A stretch of DNA of 64,000 nucleotides from Crocodylus rhombifer (lineage: Eukaryota > Chordata > Crocodylia > Crocodylidae): assembly GCA_038503035.1 (NCBI GenBank), contig JAVSML010024311.1:759389-823388 (forward strand), in the 5' to 3' direction. Under the pieces are notes generated by a model. The model was not told the origin of the DNA, ran no database searches, and was given only the letters and a program-made list of their open reading frames with translations. The stretch's first letter is position 1. Every line of letters begins with the position of its first letter. Of the stretch, positions 56,301 to 64,000 are shown piece by piece. A program made the translations under genes and the position numbers.

Positions 56301-59300
56301 TCATTTTAAAAAAAAAGGCCAGACCTAACAAATCATCTGCTTGTAGCTGTTTCTTGCTGTGGCCTGCCAATTGACTTAAAGGTGAAATAACTCCCAGAAC
56401 CAAGGGAGGGCTACGTCAACTTCTAGTTCAGCAGATTTTTTTTCTTTGGGTATTATGCTTATCACCATAGTCTGTTATTTTCTGTGACAGCTATTCTCAG
56501 TCTTCAAGTCATGTTTTTGAACAACACATACAGCCTAATCATTTCAAATTCTTCTCCCAGGAGGCCAAATTCCCCCCAGGTATGGTAATACTGATAACTG
56601 TAGAATTACACCAGGAATGGTGCAATAGCTTTCAGATGCATCAGGGATATTTCTTTTGAAATAAATGAAGTATTAGCTTTAACACTGGAGGCCACAGCCC
56701 AAATATTTGGCTGAAAGAAAATGTAGAAGAGAGGAACTGGCTTGACTGCAGTTGAATGTATGTCTGTGTAAAGCAGACACAAAGCTGGCACATAGAATCA
56801 GAAAATGAAGGGAGACACCAAGAAAAGCACTTGTAGTGTGACCATGAGAGAAGACCAAGAGAAAGAAGAGAGCTTTTCTAGGCAGTGTGTGAGCTGGAGA
56901 GAGGCTTGGAACCATAAGCAAAGAAACTACCTCCTGTTTCTTGACTTCTGTTTTGTCCAGGGATGCAGCATATTAGGTACAGACTTAGTAGACTTGCATT
57001 AAATAATGCCTTCCTAATGGAAACAATTGATAAGACATTCCCCCCAGGTATGGTATTTGCTAACTTTGAGCTAAAAGTTAAGACAGTAGGTCTCATACTA
57101 TACTTTGGCTTTGTACCCGCCAGTCAAGTTTTCCTTTAATTGTAGGCTAGTAACCTGACAATTTTCTCACCCTTCTGCAGCTGACGACAATTTGCCCTTT
57201 TACCCCTTTGACATAAGATCATATTTCTAAGTCATATTCTAACTTGTCACTATAAGGGTGTGTTGGCTGTAGACTTTCCTTACCCAAGTCAAGTGACTTT
57301 CCATGTTAACTTTCATCTTCCCAAATATGTCCTTGTTCAGCCTTATTTTGCTCTTGATTTCCTCCCATCTGTTTTCTATTTCTATCTGACCCTGAGCAGC
57401 TGTCCAAGGTGTATATATCCTTTTGCTTCTTTCTTCTTTGCCGGGATGACTTTCTGTTGAATATCTATTTAACATGATTATTATTTGGATCCTTTTCATT
57501 TTTAAACTTACTTCTGGCCTTTTTGACTGAGCTCCTCGATCAACTTTGTTGTTCAGGAGCAGGGGATGTGCACAGAACAATGTGCTCTGAGATGTTTTAG
57601 TCATTCTTTCTTTTTTTTCTTTAATAACCTTTAGTCCACTAATATTCAACACTATGTGACCTATAAAGGGATGTATGCTCCACAATATTTCCACACATTA
57701 GGACAGCTTGCATGCACAAAACTAGCTTACAGAGGATTGAAAGAGGAGGAGTGCTATTTTCAGAGCATGGTCATTTTTTCTTGCGATGCCCCAATGGGTT
57801 CTTAGCAGGATTCTGACTCCATGACATGAATAGGACTATGAGGCTCTACTAGATCTCCACCCTCCCTTAGCTCAGAGGACAAAGAAGCATAGAAGATTAC
57901 AACCCCTAGGCATACTTATTAACTAGACCAAACTCCTGCCCTACCTCAGAGACCCCCAATCTTGCATTATTTGTTTTGCCTGGATTTTTTTTTTTGTACA
58001 AGTAATTATTCCTAAGGACTAATTTTTATAACAGCTCCTTTTGGTAGGCAAAAGGAAACTCACACTATTCTTGCAAAATGTTTAAAGCTAAATCCTATAG
58101 GAGGTATGTCTGCTGGTTCATTAGAATCACTCTGATTTCCTATTCAAGATATTTTGTTTCTCAAGGGACAACAGCTATGAGAAGTCCCAACACTTGGCAC
58201 GCAGTGAACTGTTGATTATGGATTCCTAGACTGACTACTGCACGAAGAATGGTTCAGCTGAACATGTAGAGTAGTATGCAGGCACAGCAATCACTGACAG
58301 AATAAATGATTTAGGGATAAAATTGGGGGTGCATAAAGAACCTGAGATATTATAACAAATAATAAAATATATAGATAAGTGGAATGCAGAACAGAAGCAT
58401 AAGCACGTGCAGTTAGCAATATGGAAAAATTAAAGCAATGATAGAAAAAAAAACAGGAAAAGTATTCTTTGTCTTTAGTTACACAAGAAGAGCTATATTT
58501 TATTATAGTTTTTTTACTTATATATACACTTTGATGTGTATTGGGCATACTTTTATCTGATTAGTCTTTCAAGGAGATAAATCAGATACATTCTGGACAC
58601 ATCTGATTTTTTTTAAAGAGCTTCACCAGAATTTATCTTTGTTCAAAAGAATATAAGTTTAACTTTTTCCCCGTTTTTAAAAAATCACCTGATATCAATT
58701 AGAATTCCTTTACTGCTAGGCTGATTTATAGTACTGTAATACAGCACTGAAAATATGAAAGCAGAGAAGCAATATTTCAAAATGCAGCATAAAATCAACA
58801 ATAAAATGTATATTTATAACCTGAAAAGTATGATTTCATCTTGGAGAATTACCAAGCTAATAGCAGTAATAAGTATGATTTTAGTTGTACCATATTGTAC
58901 TTATTAAACACTTCAGGGGACTTGTGAATAAATCAAATCACAAGATCATTTCTGGATATTTGAACATATTTTTAAATATTGTAGAAATGTGGAAAACTAT
59001 CACAACTGGTTATCATTTGTTCATGTTTTCCAGAAAGGTTTTAATCATAACCCTCATTGTTACATCTTCCAAGATATTGGGCTGATGCCTGTAGGCTGGA
59101 AAAGTGACTCCATTTAATAAATGAAGATTTAATATCTTTAGGAGATAAAATTAAACCAGAAAAAGTATGTGCAATAATGTGAATAGTACTTGCTATCCCA
59201 GGAAATCTTGTCTGGTGCAAAAAGGATGTTTCAGAGGAAGGTGGAGAAATGTTTTATTAATAAACATGGGACATGACCAAACCCTGGAGCCAGACTCCTG

Positions 59301-59449
59301 AACTAGAGTATGGAAAGTCTGGATCCAAATCTGTTCCTTGGACTTTATAACAGGGCTGGACTCCAGAATTGGAAAAATGAGATTTTCTCATGCAAGTGAA
59401 TGAGATAAATTATGGAAGCATAAGAATAACAATAATTTACAGTATTACA
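53366..59449. other. long non-coding stretch with one GC-rich patch
   Basis: 53705-54200 is GC-rich with CTGTGGCTGTGGCTGCAGC-type repeats and gives overlapping frames on both strands without domains; it is flanked by AAGTTGAAGTTTG and GGGTTGACTTATATACC, perhaps a transposon. 54290-59450 is AT-rich. No coding exon with a convincing domain was found; frames such as 57239-57694 are treated as chance. Confidence 0.5.
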
Positions 59450-59640
59450 GTAAAGCCTATAGGACCCAGGCAGAATTGGTGCTAGGTGCTGTATAAACAC
59501 ATGGTATGAAATAGTCACTGCTCTGAAGAAATTACAGTGTAAATATAGAAGACAATGGATGGGAGAGGGAACAGACAGAGACCAAGGTTACACAGCGGAA
59601 AAATGGAATACAGCTGGAGCCTGCTGACTATCAGGACTTC
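59450..59640 (-). repeat. MIR/CORE-SINE, antisense
   Basis: AAGCCTATAGGACCCAGGC, TGCTAGGTGCTGTATAAACA, CTCTGAAGAAATTACAGTGT, CCAAGGTTACACAGCGG and CCTGCTGACTATCAGG follow the reverse complement of an amniote MIR-type element in order. Confidence 0.75.
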
Positions 59641-59714
59641 AGTTTATAGACTGACTCTAACTCTCTTGTGTTAATATAAGAAATTAATGGCAACTTCTAT
59701 TAGGGACCAGATTC

Positions 59715-59920
59715 CTCAGCATGTGTAAATTGATGTTGTCCTTGTTGAACCTTATGAGATTTCTTTTGGTCCAGTCCTCCAGTCTGTCTAGGTAACACTG
59801 CATCCTAGCTGTACTCTCCAGCATATCTTCTACCCCCCCACCCCCAACTTGGTGTCAATCATGAACTTGCTAAAGGTGCACTCAATCCCATCTCCCACAT
59901 TGTTAATAAAGATATTATTC
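59715..59920 (-). mobile_element. CR1 fragment, antisense
   Basis: The minus strand reads LFNIFINNVGDGIECTFSKF, then a decayed catalytic box (MIDTKLG) and RLEDWTKRNL. Truncated at both ends. Confidence 0.8.
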
Positions 59921-60003
59921 TTTGCTGGAATGATCTACTTGGGGACAGCCCTTCTTTGAGCATGGGGTTGGACTGGATGACCTCCTGAGGTCCCTTCCAA
60001 ATG
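59921..60003 (+). mobile_element. CR1 3' UTR fragment, sense
   Basis: GGGGTTGGACTGGATGACCT and CCTGAGGTCCCTTCCAAATG form a standard CR1 3' end in plus orientation, facing the 3' end of CR1-H. Confidence 0.8.
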
Positions 60004-60098
60004 TAATTTCATAGATTTCATAGACATTAGGGCTGGAAGGGACCTCGGGAGATCATCGAGTCCAGCCCCCTGCCCAAAGGGCAGGAAGTCAGCTGGGG

Positions 60099-62099
60099 TC
60101 ATAGGATCCCAGCAAGATAAGCATCCAATTTACTCCTGAAGGTGTTCAATGTAGGCGCTTGAACCACCTCCGCTGGCAGACTGTTCCAGACCTTGGGGGC
60201 TCGGACAGTAAAGAAATTCTTCCTTATGTCCAGCCTGAAACGGTCTTGCAGGAGTTTGTGACCGTTCGACCTCGTCGTCCCATGGGGCGCTCTGGTGAAC
60301 AAACGTTCCCCCAGATCCTGGTGGTCACCCCTGATAAACTTGTAGGTGGCCATCAGATCACCCCTGAGCCTGCGCTTTTCCAGGCTAAAGAGTCCCATGG
60401 CTCTCAGCCTGTCATCGTAAGATCTGTTTTCCTGATCTCTGATCATGCGCATGGCTCTCCTCTGGACTCTCTCAAGCTTCTCCACATCCTTTTTGAATTG
60501 TGGAGCCCAAAACTGGACGCAGTACTCCAGCTGCAGCCTCACTAAGGCCGAGTACAAGGGGAGAATGACGTCCCGGGATTTGCTCGAGAAGCATCTATGG
60601 ATGCACGCCAGCATATTGGTCGCTTTACTAGCCGCAGCATCGCATTGGAGGCTCATGTTCATCTTGTGGTCAATGATGACCCCCAAGTCTTTTTCTTCTG
60701 TAGTGCTAACCAACGTAGCACTGCCGAGCCTATAAGGGTGCTGCAGGTTTTTCCTCCCAAGGTGGAGAACCTTGCATTTTTCGGTGTTAAACACCATGAG
60801 GTTCTCGTCTGCCCATTTGCTGAGCTTGTCCAGGTCAGCCTGGATCACCCGCCTATCTTCTGGCGTGGATGCTTTGCCCCAAAGTTTGGTGTCATCGGCG
60901 AACTTGGCCAGTCCACTCCTGACTCCAATGTCCACATCGTTAATGAAGATGTTGAACAGTATGGGTCCCAGGACAGAGCCTTGAGGGACCCCACTGGTCA
61001 CAGGGCACCACGATGAGTGACTGCCATCAATCACAACCCTCTGGGTCTGACCATGAAGCCAATTTCCCAGCCAGCGGATCGTGGTGGAGCCAAAGCCACA
61101 ACCGGCCAGTTTGGCCAAGAGGTGATCATGGGATACCAGATCAAAAGCTTTTTTGAAGTCAAGATATATGACATCAATCTCTTCTCCCTTGTCCAGGTGA
61201 TAGGTCACCTGGTCATAGAAGGAAATGAGATTGGTCAAACAAGACCTACCCGCAACAAACCCATGCTGGCTGTCCCTTAGAATGTTAGCCTGGGCCAGTC
61301 CCTCAAGGATGACCTCCTTAATAAACTTTTCTAAGATCTTCCCCAGGATAGAAGTCAGGCTAATGGGCCTGTAGTTAGCCGGATCCACTCTCCTCCCTTT
61401 TTTGAAGATCGGCACCACATTGGCCTTCTTCCAGTCTTCGGGCACTACACCAGAGCGCCAGGAGTTTTCAAAGATCCGTGCCAGGGGCTGGGCTATGACG
61501 CTCGCCAGCTCCTTGAGTACCCTGGGGTGCAGGTTGTCAGGGCCAGCTGACTTGAAGGTATCCAGCTTCTCAAGGTGTTCCTTCACGAGGTCAGCATTGA
61601 TGGAGGGTAGGGGATCCCCCTCACCCAGATTTCCCTGTCCCATAGCAGACATGGGCATCCCATGTGACTGATGAAAGACTGACGCAAAGTACCTATTTAA
61701 TAGGTTGGCTTTTTCCTGGGCGTCAGTTGTCAGTTGCCCCATCTGGTTTAGCAGGGGTCCAACATTGCCCTTGCTTTTCCTCCGGCTCCCCACATATCTG
61801 AAAAAGGACTTTTTGTTGTCCTTGATGCCTGAAGCTAGTTGGAGTTCAGTTGCAGCCTTGGCTTTCCTGGTTTGCTCCCTGCAGGACCGGACCAGCGCGG
61901 AGTAATCCTCCTTGGAGGTGAATCCCATCCTCCATCCTTTGTAGGCTTTCCTTTTTAGCCACAGTAGGTCCGCTAGGTCCCTAGAGAGCCAGGAGGGCTG
62001 CTGTGCCTTCTTGCTGCCTTTCCTCCGTGTTGGAATAGATTTAGCTTGTGCACTGAGGATCGCTTCCTTGAGAAGCAACCACTCTTCTTGAACTCCCAA
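60099..62099 (-). CDS. CR1 ORF2 reverse transcriptase part (666 aa)
   Basis: An intact 666-aa frame for the polymerase part of CR1 ORF2, which performs target-primed reverse transcription. The N-terminal 200 residues are the linker (GVQEEWLLLKEAIL; IKDNKKSFFRYVGSRRKSK at 92-110). RT motifs: NVVPIFKKGRRVDPANYRPI (227-246), SQHGFVAGRSCLTN (277-290), DVIYLDFKKAFDLVSHD (309-325; catalytic Asp about 314), [20 protein letters not shown] (370-389), and FADDTKLWG (400-408; Asp pair intact). Thumb and C-terminal region: NTEKCKVLHLGRKNLQ and KLERVQRRAMRMIRDQENR. The frame ends YLAGIL, as in CR1-G. It overlaps the endonuclease frame by 59 bases in a different frame, so the two are no longer one protein. 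The Met at 62099 is simply the first available; a complete ORF2 would begin in the endonuclease. Confidence 0.9.
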   Translation of the reverse strand: MGVQEEWLLLKEAILSAQAKSIPTRRKGSKKAQQPSWLSRDLADLLWLKRKAYKGWRMGFTSKEDYSALVRSCREQTRKAKAATELQLASGIKDNKKSFFRYVGSRRKSKGNVGPLLNQMGQLTTDAQEKANLLNRYFASVFHQSHGMPMSAMGQGNLGEGDPLPSINADLVKEHLEKLDTFKSAGPDNLHPRVLKELASVIAQPLARIFENSWRSGVVPEDWKKANVVPIFKKGRRVDPANYRPISLTSILGKILEKFIKEVILEGLAQANILRDSQHGFVAGRSCLTNLISFYDQVTYHLDKGEEIDVIYLDFKKAFDLVSHDHLLAKLAGCGFGSTTIRWLGNWLHGQTQRVVIDGSHSSWCPVTSGVPQGSVLGPILFNIFINDVDIGVRSGLAKFADDTKLWGKASTPEDRRVIQADLDKLSKWADENLMVFNTEKCKVLHLGRKNLQHPYRLGSATLVSTTEEKDLGVIIDHKMNMSLQCDAAASKATNMLACIHRCFSSKSRDVILPLYSALVRLQLEYCVQFWAPQFKKDVEKLERVQRRAMRMIRDQENRSYDDRLRAMGLFSLEKRRLRGDLMATYKFIRGDHQDLGERLFTRAPHGTTRSNGHKLLQDRFRLDIRKNFFTVRAPKVWNSLPAEVVQAPTLNTFRSKLDAYLAGIL

Positions 62100-62523
62100 C
62101 TCCCTGGGCCTCAGTCAGTTCCTGGGCGAACTCCTGGTCAAGCTCGGGACTTTGAGTGGGAGGTCTGTAGTAGACTCCCACCGTTGTGTCCCCTGTGCCG
62201 AATTCCCCACGAATTTTTACCCAGAGGGTCTCTAGCTGTCCATGCCGGTCGCCAACATCAGCTTGCAGGGACATGTAGCTTTCGTTCACATAGAGAGCTA
62301 CACCCCCTCCCCTTTTTTCAACACGATCCCTCCTGTACAGGGTATAGCCCTCTATACCCATGGTCCAGTCATGGGTGGAGTCCCACCAGGTCTCCGTTAT
62401 CCCAATGACATCATATTTCTTTGCACTGAGCAGGAGGACGAGCTCGTCCTGCTTGTTGCCCAGGCTCCTGGCATTAGTATACAGGCAGGCAAGTGTGCCC
62501 TTGGGGGCTCTTGCCTTGCCCAC
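62041..62523 (-). pseudogene. CR1 ORF2 endonuclease, N-terminal half only
   Basis: An apurinic-like endonuclease nicks target DNA in CR1 retroposition. Visible motifs: LYTNARSLGNKQDELVLLL (residues 14-32; Asn17), DVIGITETWW (38-47; catalytic Glu44), RGGGVALYV (71-79), and GVYYRPP (116-122). The homology stops at about residue 140 (EFAQELTEAQ). The next sequence corresponds to the pre-RT linker (VQEEWLLLKEAI) in another frame. The second half, with the family's GDFN and SDH motifs, is missing. CR1-A retains the equivalent C-terminal end at 10400-10500, which shows what is absent. This is an internal deletion, so the enzyme must be dead. Confidence 0.88.
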
Positions 62524-62651
62524 AGATTGTACCAGGGCTGGGGCAGGGGTGGGCTCCCTTAAGTGCCCCTTTAAGTGCCTTGGTCCGCTGGCTTTGCAAG
62601 GGCCATTCAGCGGGCCAGCAGGGGCAGTAGTCCCCCCATCCCCCAGCAGGC

Positions 62652-63920
62652 TTAGTTTAAAGCCCGGTGGAGCAGGTCAGCCAGCCTGGCTGAGAAGAGC
62701 CTCCTCCCCAGGGGAGAGAGGTGGAGGCCATCTCTTCCCAGCAGCTCGCTGCCTCTCTCTCCAAAGAGCGGGCTGTGGTCATGGAAGCCAAAGCCTTCCC
62801 GATAACACCAGCGCCGCAGTCTTTGGTTCACCGCATGGATCCTCCTCTCCCTCCTCAGCCCATAGCCTGAGACTGGGAGGATCGACAAAAACACCACCTG
62901 AGCTCCCAGACCCCTAAGCCCCGCTCCCAACTCCCTGTAGCGCCTCATGACCTGGCTGGGGGTGCTCCGAGCCGTGTCATTGGTGCCCACATGAATCAGG
63001 AGCATGGGGTAGTGGTCTGTAGGCCGGAGGAGCTGCGGGATCCTCTCCGCAATGTCTCGGATGCGGGCCCCCGGGAAGCAGCAGACTTCCCGGGCTAAGG
63101 GGTCGGGACGGCAGATTGCCCCCTCAGTGCCCCGCAGGATGGAGTCTCCCACAAAAAACACCTTTCACTTTGTCTTGGGGAGAGCGGGGCCAGTAGCTGC
63201 AGTCGAGCCTGGGTTGCCTGCAGGAGCTGGCAACTGCGTGGGCTCTGTTGGGGCTGCAAGAGGTGCGAACCTGTTGCTAAGCTCCGGCGGGGCAGGGGCC
63301 TTGGTGCGGCGGGCCTTGGGGCCCTTGACCACCTTGGTCCATGCCCCTGACTGGGCAGAGCGGGAGGTCCCAGAGTCCTCCTTAGTTGCGGAGGGAGACG
63401 GAGCTCTCCCCTGTGGCTCCCGGGGGAGAAGGGCCTGGCAGTAGGAGTCTATCTCCTGCTCGCAGTCCCTGATGGCACCCAGTCTCTGGACTGTGGCCTG
63501 GAGCTCCTCCAGCTGGCGTGCCAGAGACCCCAGTAGGGAGCAGACCCTGCAAGGGGAGGTGGCCATGCTCCCAGGCCCCAGAGCCTGAAAAAGGGACAGG
63601 CAGCCGCCGCAGCCAAGAGCCAGGGGCTCCTTCTGCGTGGAGCCCGGAACCATGGGCTCCGTCTGGGTGGCCATCTCTGAGGCGCCCAATGGGGGGGCCG
63701 CAGAGCCCGAGGGGACCCTCGGGGTGCGGCGTGTGCCCATCCGTGTCATGCCTCTGGTAGGCTGGCTACGGCTGGGGCTGACTACTCTGGGGGGGTTGCA
63801 GGCAGGGTCTCGTGCCCTCCCACGCCCTCCCCTGCGCGAACTCCGCGCTAACTCAAGCGCCTGTTTATGCAGCCTGTTCGCGCGGCTCCAGTCGTGGGGC
63901 TCCCTGGGGGGCTGGGCCAA
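62652..63920 (-). pseudogene. CR1 ORF1 with zinc-ribbon-like motif, coiled coil and SGNH esterase; one in-frame stop
   Basis: Two frames on the minus strand, 63920-63165 (251 aa) and 63161-62652 (169 aa), are in the same phase and separated by a single TGA at 63165-63167. The first has a basic N-terminus, a CX2C-X16-CX2C cluster (Cys 104, 107, 124, 127) and a likely coiled coil (about 128-158). The second is an SGNH/GDSL-type hydrolase: FFVGDSILRG (nucleophile Ser), HVGTNDTARS (GxND block), and GRDGLHLSPLG (Asp and His of the triad). All triad residues are present. CR1 ORF1 proteins with an esterase domain are known; they are thought to bind RNA or lipid, with the role unproven. The start is uncertain, since no ATG lies at 63920 (the codon is TTG) and the 5' end lies near the window edge. 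Confidence 0.85.
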
Positions 63921-64000
63921 GTAGGGGCCTGGGCGGGGGCTTGACCCGGCCTAGCACCAGGCAGCGGCCTCCTCCCAGCAAGTGAGGAGTTAACCCCTTC

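Larger units (their letters stand above)
60004..64000 (-). mobile_element. near-complete CR1 LINE type II (CR1-H)
   Basis: Antisense element with its 3' terminus at about 60004 (ATTTCATAGATTTCATAGAC on the plus strand) and its 5' end beyond the right edge of the window. In order on the minus strand: ORF1 (63920-62652, one stop), a spacer, endonuclease (62523-62041, C-terminally deleted), reverse transcriptase (62099-60099) and 3' UTR. It is the only copy here with ORF1 and the most intact overall. It has the same subfamily features as CR1-B (LAKFADDTKLWGKASTPEDR). Confidence 0.95.

Noticed and set aside
57239..57694. 151-aa minus frame in AT-rich DNA
   Set aside because: No recognisable domain and no supporting exon signals; treated as chance.

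Overview
The window looks like repeat-rich intergenic DNA from a non-mammalian amniote, most probably a crocodilian and less likely a turtle. It contains many CR1 LINEs of several subfamilies, several non-autonomous DNA transposons (hAT-like and PIF/Harbinger-like), old MIR-type SINE remnants, an LTR, and a Ty3/gypsy fragment with a SCAN-like gag domain. I find no host protein-coding gene, no host exon that can be supported, no tRNA or rRNA, and no CRISPR array. Almost every long open frame is a piece of a mobile element or a shadow of GC-rich or low-complexity sequence. The species is an inference from repeat content, not a direct observation.

Layout. 1-3545: an antisense CR1 carrying three later insertions: a 511-bp retrocopy-like segment, a gag-protease fragment of a Gmr1-like Ty3/gypsy element, and a 111-bp hAT MITE. 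4955-6590: a different non-LTR retrotransposon whose 5' part is inverted, as in twin priming. 10400-15813: a three-level nest, with a type-I CR1 interrupted by a type-II CR1 that is itself interrupted by a 1381-bp solo LTR. 15.8-27.2 kb: mainly non-coding sequence with MITEs, a 980-bp hAT element and a dispersed direct repeat of about 0.6 kb (21.4 and 24.6 kb). 27.4-33.0 kb: CR1-C with a hAT element inside it, then a MITE containing a hAT element containing CR1-D. 35.1-40.7 kb: antisense CR1-E with a composite insertion, an old CR1 scrap, and CR1-G with a long intact reverse-transcriptase frame. 40.7-59.7 kb: mostly AT-rich unique sequence with scattered MITEs, MIR remnants and one decayed LINE. 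59.7-64.0 kb: head-to-head CR1 3' tails and then CR1-H, the most complete element here. CR1-H has ORF1 (zinc-ribbon-like motif, coiled coil, SGNH esterase), a truncated endonuclease and a full reverse transcriptase, all on the minus strand.

The nesting gives a relative chronology. Type-I CR1 (A, D, F, G) predates type-II CR1 (B, H) at the 11-14 kb locus, and the LTR landed after type-II CR1. The hAT elements inserted into CR1-C and into an older MITE before CR1-D landed. I do not see a cooperating gene system. The most unusual items are the SCAN-like gag-protease fragment with its 19-bp target duplication and no LTRs, the twin-primed LINE, the conserved ~0.6-kb direct repeat, the 41-bp exact copy at 45.4/45.7 kb, and the endonuclease-deleted CR1-H that keeps an open reverse transcriptase.
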